Assembly (NCBI GenBank): GCA_036010965.1
Contig: DASCMO010000200.1
Span: 1-6,432 of the forward strand
Length of the DNA: 6,432 nt
Direction: 5' to 3'
DNA from: GCA-2686265 sp036010965
GTDB lineage: Bacteria; Planctomycetota; UBA1135; GCA-002686595
A model generated the notes under the pieces. It was not told the origin of the DNA. It searched no databases and worked only from the letters and a program-made list of their open reading frames with translations. A program made the position numbers and the translations under genes. Position 1 is the first letter of the stretch, and the number at the start of each line of letters is the position of its first letter. Positions 1-5,932 of this stretch are shown in pieces.

Positions 1-118
1 CAGGCTCCGGCGCGGGCTCGGGTGCAGGCTCCGGCGCGGGCTCGGGTGCAGGCTCCGGCGCGGGCTCGGGTGCAGGCTCCGGCGCGGGCTCGGGTGCAGG
101 CTCCGGCGCGGGGTCGGG
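1..118 (-). repeat. 24-base tandem repeat encoding PEPAPEPA units
   Basis: Four copies of a 24-base unit (1-24, 25-48, 49-72, 73-96) are identical. A fifth (97-118) has one mismatch at 113, which turns a Glu codon into Asp, before it decays into related Pro/Glu/Asp codons up to about 130. The array touches the left edge, so its true copy number is unknown. In the solenoid gene frame each unit gives two Pro-Glu-Pro-Ala blocks, forming a stiff, acidic, proline-rich segment like those that span the periplasm or cell wall or act as linkers. The unit length is a multiple of three, so gain or loss of copies keeps the frame. Confidence 0.95.
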
Positions 119-2905
119 CTCGGGGGCGGGGTGCTCGCCGAGCAAGGCGCTCAGGTGACCGGCCAGGGTCAACAGGGAGACGTGACGCTCGCGATCGCCG
201 AGCAGACCCGCCCAGAGAGCGCCGTCGGAGTCCGCGCCGGAAGAAGGCGCGGCATCACCCTCGGCGGGCAAGAGCGGCAGACCCTCCAGCAAACCCAGGG
301 CGTGGGCCTGGCGCGCGGGATCAGCGCTGGCCGCAGCACGCTCACCGAGCTCCAGCAAGTCACGGCAACGGATCACCACCGTCTCGTTGCGCCATGCGGA
401 CCGCTCGATCAGAGTGAGCGACACGCCAAAAGCCTCGCCCGCCGCCGCACGGGACGACGCCTGGTCGGGCGCGGGCACCGAAGCCATCCACTCCGCCGCA
501 TCACGCAGATCCGAGAGCTCCAGGAGAGAGTCAGGCGCGCCTTCGGGGTCCAACTCCACGGCGCGTGCCTCCGAGAGCAAGACCTCGCGCCAGGCAAACA
601 GGGCCCCCTCGCCGTCTCCACGACCGTGAAGGAAGCGCGCACGATCACGCAAGACGAGCTCGGGCGTCACATCGCCCCCCACCTCACGAGCATGCTCCAG
701 GGCCACGGCGAAGAGCTCGTCCACGCGCAAGACGTCGCCCGCCTCCCCTGCGCCGGACACCAGATCGGCCAGAAAGAGGGCGGAAACATAGGAAAGGGAC
801 GCACGGTCCCGACCGCCAGGGGCCACCGAGAGGGGCGCGTGCACGTCCACGAGACGCCGCGAGAAGGCACCGTCACCCTCGCCGACATCCGACAGGGAGG
901 CCCCGGCGGCGCGCAACTCGAGCGCCCAGGCGAGCACACGCCCATGCTCTTCGGCAGCCAGCTCGATCGCGCGATCGTGGGAGAGGCCGGCCACCAGGCC
1001 CACCGCCTCGCGCACGCGACGCACGCGCGTCGCATCGTCCTCCAGGGCGACCAGCCGACTCGCGATCGAGAACACCGAGGCCGCGTGATCGCCAGCCATC
1101 GCCCGCAAGGTCGAGACCAGCTCCGTCACCCCGCCATCCTCCCATTGCACCATGGCGTCGAAACTCTCGCCGACCAGGATGCCCGCCACCAGGTCCGGAC
1201 GCTCCTGCCGACCGAGCAAGGAGAGCAGCTGCGCCCGCAACCCACCGACCGTCTCGTGCACCAGACGCTCGGCGAAGGCGGCCGGGTCCGCCTGGGACAC
1301 CAGGCCCTCCAGGGCCGGCCGCGCGAGATGCGCCAGGGCGCGGCCGCGCAGGTCCGGGTCCTCGTCGCGCAAGACACCAATCAAGGTGTCCAGCACCCGA
1401 CGACCCTCCTCGCCGACCGGATCGAGACCCGCCGCCAGATCACCGAGGCAGCCGACCAAGGTGTACCGAAGGTCGAAATCATCGGCCGCCTCCAGGACGG
1501 CCGTCAGACGCTCCACATCCCCCGCAGAGGACAGGCGCGCCAGCAAGAGCGCCGAGGCGACCCGCACCCCACGGTGCTCGCGCGGATCCTCGAGCAACGA
1601 CAAGGCGATCTCCCCCACGCCGCGCGTCCCCTCGCCGTGATCGAGCCCCGCTTCCACGGAGCGCTCACACAAGCCGAGCAGGGAACGCAAGGCTCCCGCC
1701 AGAACATCGCCATCCACCAGCTCGTCCGACAGGACCGGATCCTCGAGCTGCTGAACGCTCCACTCCACCGCCCGCAGCAGGCTGTCAGTGCCCGCGGCCG
1801 ACTCCAGATTCCACGGCAGGCGACCCAGGGCGTGCGACACCGGGACCTGAAGACCGGGATGGCCTGCGTTGATCACACCGAACAGGACGTTGCGCAGGCG
1901 ACGAAGGCTGGGAGAGTCCGCGGGAACCGCCGCGTGCATCTCCACCAGCGCCTCCAGCAAGGACTGAAAGGAGATCGCGGCCTCCTCCCGCTCGAGCTGA
2001 GACAGCAAGGCCTCGATCGCCCGTCCCGATTCCTCCGGATCGTCCACGGCCCGGCGCGAGAGCGCGGGACCGGCGGCGGCCCGCACGCGCGGATCGAGGT
2101 CCGCCAGACCCACCATCGCATGCTCCGCATCCGCGCCCAGCGCCTCCACCGAGAGCCGGTGCACGCGCTCCTCTAGGACGGTCAACTGCGCCAGATAGGC
2201 ACCCTCCGGGCCCTTGCGCGCCGCCAGGGTCCAGTGCGCGTCGAACTCCTCGCGCGTGGCGAACCACTGCAGGAACAAGGCGTGCAAGGCGCCGCGAGCC
2301 GAAGCACGCACTTCGGGGCGCTCGGAGGTCAACCCGCCGGCCACGGCGTCCGCCAGGAGATAGCGCCGACTCGCGCCGACGAGGCGCGCCGCCGCACGCC
2401 ACAACATCGGGCGCGCGCCCGGGTCGGAGAGCTGCAACGCCAGGCGCTCATCCCACTCCGCACGCGCCTCGGCGTCGGCCGAGGCCCGCAGGCTGACCCA
2501 CTCCCGCGCCTCCTCGCGCATCGCCAGGCGCACCGAACGCCGCGCGGCCGTCAGGAAGGTCGGCAGGTCACGTCCGCCACAGAGCACCGCCACATCCATC
2601 GTCGTACGCCGATCGAGCTCCCAGAGCTCGTCCAGGCGAGCGCGCAGCTCCGAGTTGCGCAGCTCGCGCACCGTCCGGTAGTACTCCGCCAGACCGCTCG
2701 GCGCGTCGGCGTGGCCCGCCTCCACGATCTCCACCGCCTCGCCCGAGGCGGCGCCCTCGCGTGCTTGCGACTCCTCGGCTTGCGAGCGCGAGGGAGCTTC
2801 GGATGCGCCGGCGTGGGGCGCACAGAACACGACCCCCAACGACACGACCAGGAGAACCGCGACGCTCCCCCTACCTAATCCAACCACTCCGTTTCCCGTC
2901 CTCAT
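1..2905 (-). CDS. Exported HEAT-like alpha-solenoid protein, C-terminus beyond window
   Basis: One uninterrupted frame of 968 codons starts at ATG 2905 and is still open at the left edge, so the stop is outside the window. The N-terminus looks like a type I signal peptide: a short basic stretch, a hydrophobic core (VAVLLVVSLGVVF, about residues 15-27) and an A-G-A cleavage site near residue 34. Residues from about 50 to 920 are Leu/Ala/Arg/Glu-rich and apparently all helical, with HEAT-like pairs such as DPRVRAAAGPAL (near residue 270), HRGVRVASALLLARL (near 443) and DPDLRGRALAHLARPAL (near 525). From about residue 925 the chain becomes a Pro-Glu-Ala tail. I see no catalytic motif. Helical-repeat proteins of this kind usually act as binding scaffolds; an extracytoplasmic scaffold role is inference. 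The start has no strong Shine-Dalgarno; TTG at 2920 would add five residues. The protein family is not recognised. It is probably transcribed separately from aroK, since a hairpin and 131 bases lie between them. Confidence 0.85.
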   Translation of the reverse strand, partial: MRTGNGVVGLGRGSVAVLLVVSLGVVFCAPHAGASEAPSRSQAEESQAREGAASGEAVEIVEAGHADAPSGLAEYYRTVRELRNSELRARLDELWELDRRTTMDVAVLCGGRDLPTFLTAARRSVRLAMREEAREWVSLRASADAEARAEWDERLALQLSDPGARPMLWRAAARLVGASRRYLLADAVAGGLTSERPEVRASARGALHALFLQWFATREEFDAHWTLAARKGPEGAYLAQLTVLEERVHRLSVEALGADAEHAMVGLADLDPRVRAAAGPALSRRAVDDPEESGRAIEALLSQLEREEAAISFQSLLEALVEMHAAVPADSPSLRRLRNVLFGVINAGHPGLQVPVSHALGRLPWNLESAAGTDSLLRAVEWSVQQLEDPVLSDELVDGDVLAGALRSLLGLCERSVEAGLDHGEGTRGVGEIALSLLEDPREHRGVRVASALLLARLSSAGDVERLTAVLEAADDFDLRYTLVGCLGDLAAGLDPVGEEGRRVLDTLIGVLRDEDPDLRGRALAHLARPALEGLVSQADPAAFAERLVHETVGGLRAQLLSLLGRQERPDLVAGILVGESFDAMVQWEDGGVTELVSTLRAMAGDHAASVFSIASRLVALEDDATRVRRVREAVGLVAGLSHDRAIELAAEEHGRVLAWALELRAAGASLSDVGEGDGAFSRRLVDVHAPLSVAPGGRDRASLSYVSALFLADLVSGAGEAGDVLRVDELFAVALEHAREVGGDVTPELVLRDRARFLHGRGDGEGALFAWREVLLSEARAVELDPEGAPDSLLELSDLRDAAEWMASVPAPDQASSRAAAGEAFGVSLTLIERSAWRNETVVIRCRDLLELGERAAASADPARQAHALGLLEGLPLLPAEGDAAPSSGADSDGALWAGLLGDRERHVSLLTLAGHLSALLGEHPAPEPDPAPEPAPEPAPEPAPEPAPEPAPEPAPEPAPEPAPEP

Positions 2906-2976
2906 GCATCCACGCCGCAAGCATCGTAACAACGACGCGACAAGCACGCTCACCCGAAACGGCGCCCGCGGAGAGA

Positions 2977-3003
2977 GGGCGGGCAGCGCCGGCCCACCCG
3001 CCC
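2977..3003 (-). terminator. Possible terminator hairpin after aroK
   Basis: Arms 2977-2983 and 2997-3003 are perfectly complementary over 7 GC-rich base pairs. Two G-U pairs and one G-C pair can extend the stem inward to about 10 bp with a 7-base loop. It begins 34 bases past the aroK stop. On the minus strand it is followed by a pyrimidine run (CTCTCTCC) rather than a true U-tract, so it is at best an atypical intrinsic terminator. In DNA this GC-rich, hairpins also occur by chance. Confidence 0.35.
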
Positions 3004-3036
3004 GCGGGGGCACCCGGGAGCCGCCGGAGAGAGGGC

Positions 3037-3597
3037 TCAGCCGAGATCCAGAGCGGTCAAGATGCCGCGCGCTAGCACTTCGACCTCCTCCTCCCCACTC
3101 TCGACGACCAAGCACGCCAGCTGTACGAACCAGGCCTCGCGCTGTTGGGCCAGACCCGCCAACTCGTCCGCCGCCGAGCCGCTCCCCAGAGCGGGCCGCG
3201 GCACGGGATCGGCCGCCATGCGCGCGGCGAGCACCCGCGGGTCGGCTCGCAACCATACGCAGCGACAGCGCGACAGCAAATCGCGGCAAGCGGCGCGCTC
3301 GACCGCCCCACCGCCGGTGGCCAGGACCGGCGCCCCGCCACACTGCAGCACAGCGCGCAAGGCCGACTCCTCCAGGTCGCGGAAGGCCGACTCGCCCAGC
3401 TCGGCCAGCAGCTCGCCCGCGGTCGGCGTGGCCGAAGGCCGCTGTACGGCCACGGAACCACCGGCCCAGGCGCGCTCGATCTCCCGATCCAGATCCACGA
3501 AAGGGCGCCCCGAGAGCCGGGCCAGACAGCGCCCGACGCTGGACTTGCCCGTACAGCGCAGACCGATCAAGGCCACGGTCTCCGCCGCCCTGCTCAT
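3037..3597 (-). CDS. aroK: Shikimate kinase
   Basis: This 186-residue protein, slightly longer than the usual ~170, phosphorylates shikimate to shikimate 3-phosphate with ATP (step 5 of the shikimate pathway, cytoplasm). The diagnostic parts are present: the P-loop GLRCTGKS (12-19), the shikimate-binding DLD (35-37), FR (Arg73) after a conserved GE, the GGG of VLATGGGAV (91-99), the LID-region RPAL (134-137), and Arg153 in the position of the late conserved arginine. The stretch after residue 49 carries about 11 extra residues (roughly 50-60, AVQRPSATPTA) between the first shikimate-binding helix and the GE..FR motif. ATG 3597 was chosen because it starts directly at the conserved N-terminal beta strand and P-loop. 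It shares its A with the aroDE stop (TGATG), which suggests translational coupling. The frame is open further upstream, but that part only overlaps aroDE. It is the last gene of the aro pair. Confidence 0.93.
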   Translation of the reverse strand: MSRAAETVALIGLRCTGKSSVGRCLARLSGRPFVDLDREIERAWAGGSVAVQRPSATPTAGELLAELGESAFRDLEESALRAVLQCGGAPVLATGGGAVERAACRDLLSRCRCVWLRADPRVLAARMAADPVPRPALGSGSAADELAGLAQQREAWFVQLACLVVESGEEEVEVLARGILTALDLG

Positions 3598-5165
3598 CAC
3601 TTCCCGTCCGCCGCGTGCTCGAAGGCCGCGCGCATGATGGCTTCGTCCACCGCGTGCCCCGTGAAGAGCCGAAACTGAGCCGAGGCCTGCCGTACGAACC
3701 ACTCCCGACCCGGAACGGGGAGGCAGTTCCGCTCCTCGGCCGCGGCCATCAGCGCCGTGCGCATCGGCCGATAGACGGCGTCCATGACGATCGTCCCCTC
3801 CCGCAGCCACTGCGCGGGAATCGGCGACTCCCCTTCGCTGCCCACCGAACCGACCGGCGTGCAGTGCACCAGGACATCGTGCTCGATCGCGGGGATCGAC
3901 TCCCAGGCCGCGCACTCCCCGCCCAGTTCGCGCGCCAGGCTCGCCGCCCGCTCGGCGTCGCGGCCGGCGACGGTGAAGCTCCCGCCCGCCTCACGCACCG
4001 CCTGGCAGACCGCCCGCGCCGCGCCGCCGCAACCCAGGACGAGGGTGTGGGCCTCCCTCAAGCTCCCCGCACGCGCCGACTCGCCGCCGGGGAGAACGGC
4101 AACGTCAGCGCAGGCGCTCTCCATGGACGCCATCAAACCGGACTGGGCGAGGGCGGCCCCGAGGCTCTGCGCCACCGCGCCCACGTCTGTGTTCAGCCCA
4201 CGCCAGCCGCGGCCCTCGCGGATCAGGGTGTTGGCCGCTCCCGCGCGTTCGCTCGCGCCGTCCAGGGAGCTGGCGAAGGCCGCCGCCCCACCCTTGTAGG
4301 GCGCCGTGATCGAGAAGCCGCGAAAACTCTCGTCCGAGGCCAGCTCCAGGAAGGACTCGATCGTGCGCGGCTCGAAGGCCAGATAGAGGGCGTCGAGGCG
4401 GGCCGCCTTGAGCGCCATCCCGTGCACGCGCGGCGACCAGGAGTGGCGCGCGGTCACGCCGACGACACCGAAGATCGCCGTCTCCCCCGACAGGCCTCCG
4501 GGCGGCGCGAGAGCGAGGAAGTCGTTGACGCGCAGTTGACCGGGCCCGGTCAGATCGCCGGTCTCTTCCCCCGGCAGGTCCGCCGGCGCCGCATAGGTGA
4601 AGGGCGAGCCGAAAATCGGAGCCAACAGCCGCGTGAAGGAACCGGCCGCGCCCGAGCAGAAGGCGACCAGCCCGCCGCCGCAGACGCGCAGGTAGTTCAG
4701 GACGCGCAGGCCGTCCTCGGCGCACTCGGCGTGGGTCACGATCTTGACGATGTCGCCCTCATAGAGCACCGCGCGCACCTCCTCGTGCAGCGCGGCGAGA
4801 TCCAGCGGAGTGCCGTCGAGCTCGTGGCGCGACACGATCCGATGACAGGGAGCCTCCACCTCCCCCAGGTCGAGGGACAGGCGCTGATCGACGTCCACGA
4901 AGCGACAGCCGGCGCGCGCCGCGACGCGCAGAACCTCCAGGCGCTCCTCCACCGGACCGGGGAACTCGCCGTGTGCCTCCGGGCCCGGACAGGCGGCGAT
5001 GACCGGCTTGGGACAGGCCGCGACGAAGGCCGCCAGGGCCTCGGGCCGCAGTTCGCGCAGGCGATCGAGGCGCACCTCCACCAGGTCCGCCAGGGCGGCC
5101 TGACGCAGGGCGCGGGCCGCGAGACGCTCGAAGTCCGCGTCGATGTGAGAGACGACCACCGGCAT
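3597..5165 (-). CDS. aroDE: Bifunctional 3-dehydroquinate dehydratase (type I)/shikimate dehydrogenase
   Basis: This 522-residue fusion carries out steps 3 and 4 of the shikimate pathway: 3-dehydroquinate to 3-dehydroshikimate, then NADPH-dependent reduction to shikimate. Residues 1 to about 220 form the class I dehydratase: VEVRLD (29-34), catalytic His114 in SRHE, Schiff-base Lys141 in IVKIVT, Arg179 before FGSPFTYA, and PGQL (208-211). From about 230 the AroE domain follows: HSWSP (241-245), ITAPYK with catalytic Lys291, ANT (311-313), NTD with catalytic Asp327, the dinucleotide-binding LGCGGAARA (377-385), AGRD in place of the usual NRT, VYRP, and the late RQASAQF motif. All key residues seen are intact, so both activities are expected. 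About 27 extra residues (340-368) lie between NTD and the nucleotide-binding loop. The start is supported by GGAG nine bases upstream and by alignment to the family N-terminus. The product feeds directly into AroK, encoded by the overlapping next gene. This fusion is typical of Chlamydiae, Planctomycetes and plants. Confidence 0.95.
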   Translation of the reverse strand: MPVVVSHIDADFERLAARALRQAALADLVEVRLDRLRELRPEALAAFVAACPKPVIAACPGPEAHGEFPGPVEERLEVLRVAARAGCRFVDVDQRLSLDLGEVEAPCHRIVSRHELDGTPLDLAALHEEVRAVLYEGDIVKIVTHAECAEDGLRVLNYLRVCGGGLVAFCSGAAGSFTRLLAPIFGSPFTYAAPADLPGEETGDLTGPGQLRVNDFLALAPPGGLSGETAIFGVVGVTARHSWSPRVHGMALKAARLDALYLAFEPRTIESFLELASDESFRGFSITAPYKGGAAAFASSLDGASERAGAANTLIREGRGWRGLNTDVGAVAQSLGAALAQSGLMASMESACADVAVLPGGESARAGSLREAHTLVLGCGGAARAVCQAVREAGGSFTVAGRDAERAASLARELGGECAAWESIPAIEHDVLVHCTPVGSVGSEGESPIPAQWLREGTIVMDAVYRPMRTALMAAAEERNCLPVPGREWFVRQASAQFRLFTGHAVDEAIMRAAFEHAADGK

Positions 5166-5384
5166 GGGGACAGTCTCCGGTTTTTTCGCGTGGGAGAGAA
5201 GGCCCCCGCGCCGGGACGGCGGGCTGGAGTGGGCTGGTGAAGAGCTTCGGACGGCAGAGCGATCCCATCCGCATCGGGTCGCTGGCGGCAGACCCGGGGG
5301 AAGCGGGGATGCGGCGCAACTTCGGCGTGCCGAGGCGCTGTGTAGGCGGCCATCCCGGCACCCGAGGGCCTCCAGAACGGAATC
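5166..5384. other. 219-base gap between spoVG and aroDE
   Basis: No frame here looks like a protein, and I find no convincing promoter hexamers or U-tract terminator. It holds a 6-bp inverted repeat (CGGGTC 5275-5280, GACCCG 5291-5296) with a 10-base loop, an A6 run on the minus strand (5181-5186), and the aroDE ribosome-binding site. The length leaves room for a promoter or leader driving aroDE-aroK separately from ispE-spoVG. Confidence 0.5.
5175..5178 (-). promoter_or_regulatory. Shine-Dalgarno of aroDE
   Basis: GGAG on the minus strand, nine bases before ATG 5165, is the clearest ribosome-binding site in the window and fixes the aroDE start. It lies inside an imperfect dyad (5166-5178, five of six pairs matching around base 5172) that spans the spacer up to the start codon. 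Confidence 0.7.
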
Positions 5385-5834
5385 CTAGCTCGCCGTGTAC
5401 TCGCCCCAGGAGTCGTAGTCCATGTCCTTGAACTCGGCCGCCACGTAGCCCTCCTGCTTGGAGTACTCGAACTCCTGGGCGTAGGCCGAGAGGATCGCCT
5501 CCTGGATCGAGTTGCGCGCGGACTGCTTGATCGGGTGGGCGATGTCGGCGTACAGCCGCGGGCGCCCGCGCTCGTCGAGGTGGGCCCGATCGCCCGCCAG
5601 GCGCGTCCCGCAGTCGTTGCAATACCGGGCGCGGATCGAGTTCTTGCCGCTGCAGCGCTCGCAGCGGTCGCAGAGCTTGCGGCTGGGCATGGCCACGAAG
5701 AGCCCCTCGCCCCCATCGATGATCTTGATGTCCCGCACGACGAGGGCGTCATCGAGGGTGATGCTGGCGAACCCTCGCAGCTTGTCCCTCGTCCCGCTGA
5801 CGAGCTTGATCCGGATCTCGGTGATCTGCAACAC
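5385..5834 (-). CDS. spoVG: SpoVG-family nucleic-acid-binding regulator with inserted zinc ribbon
   Basis: The SpoVG core is unmistakable: ITEIRIKL at the N-terminus, ASITLDDALVVRDIKIIDG (about 23-41), GLFVAMPSRK (44-53), then YADIAHPI (95-102) and a C-terminal helix. SpoVG proteins are small DNA/RNA-binding regulators, best studied in Bacillus, Staphylococcus and Listeria. Here about 35 extra residues sit between PSRK and ADIAHPI, where Bacillus SpoVG has only a short loop. They contain Cys58-x2-Cys61-x10-Cys72-x2-Cys75, a zinc-ribbon pattern, plus an extra Cys55. The C-terminus ends in an acidic, aromatic tail (DMDYDSWGEY). Length is 149 residues, versus about 97 in Bacillus. The start is uncertain: GTG 5834 or TTG 5831 matches the family N-terminus; ATG 5873 is in frame and would add 13 residues unlike the family; no strong Shine-Dalgarno decides. 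The gene follows ispE by about 98 bases. Its role here is not known; post-transcriptional regulation is a reasonable inference. Confidence 0.9.
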   Translation of the reverse strand: MLQITEIRIKLVSGTRDKLRGFASITLDDALVVRDIKIIDGGEGLFVAMPSRKLCDRCERCSGKNSIRARYCNDCGTRLAGDRAHLDERGRPRLYADIAHPIKQSARNSIQEAILSAYAQEFEYSKQEGYVAAEFKDMDYDSWGEYTAS

Positions 5835-5932
5835 GACGGGCCCGCGTCCGGGCGGCGCCAGGGGGCGGGGCATCTTTCGGGTGTGAATCCCGGCCCGTCC
5901 CGCATCGGGGACACGCCCGGCGCACTGGCCCC

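Noticed and set aside
1..118. CRISPR-like array at the left edge
   Set aside because: The units are directly adjacent without spacers and code in frame for a Pro-Glu-Ala tail.
964..977. Perfect 14-base palindrome CGATCGCGCGATCG
   Set aside because: It lies inside the solenoid coding frame, where Asp-Arg-Ala-Ile codons explain it. CGATCG words recur nearby by composition, and there is no sign of an operator or attachment site.
131..2176. 681-codon plus-strand open frame
   Set aside because: It is codon-aligned antisense to the solenoid gene. A stop there needs TTA, CTA or TCA in that gene, which are rare at this GC content; the frame ends exactly at its one CTA. The translation is Arg/Gln/His/Pro-rich with no motif.
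2818..2835. Lipoprotein signal at the Cys in VVFC of the solenoid protein
   Set aside because: The residue before Cys is Phe, which does not fit a lipobox, and an A-G-A signal peptidase I site follows a few residues later.
3037..3915. Longer 292-residue version of AroK
   Set aside because: The extra N-terminal part overlaps aroDE in another frame and matches nothing. The P-loop expected near the N-terminus begins right after ATG 3597.
2904..5240. 778-codon plus-strand open frame
   Set aside because: Codon-aligned antisense to aroDE, which is fully supported by family motifs. Its composition is Arg/Pro-rich and it crosses the aroK region and gaps without any recognisable domain.
5275..5296. 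6-bp inverted repeat as a spoVG terminator
   Set aside because: The stem is short, the loop is 10 bases, there is no U-tract, and it lies about 90 bases past the stop. Chance is likely in this GC-rich sequence.
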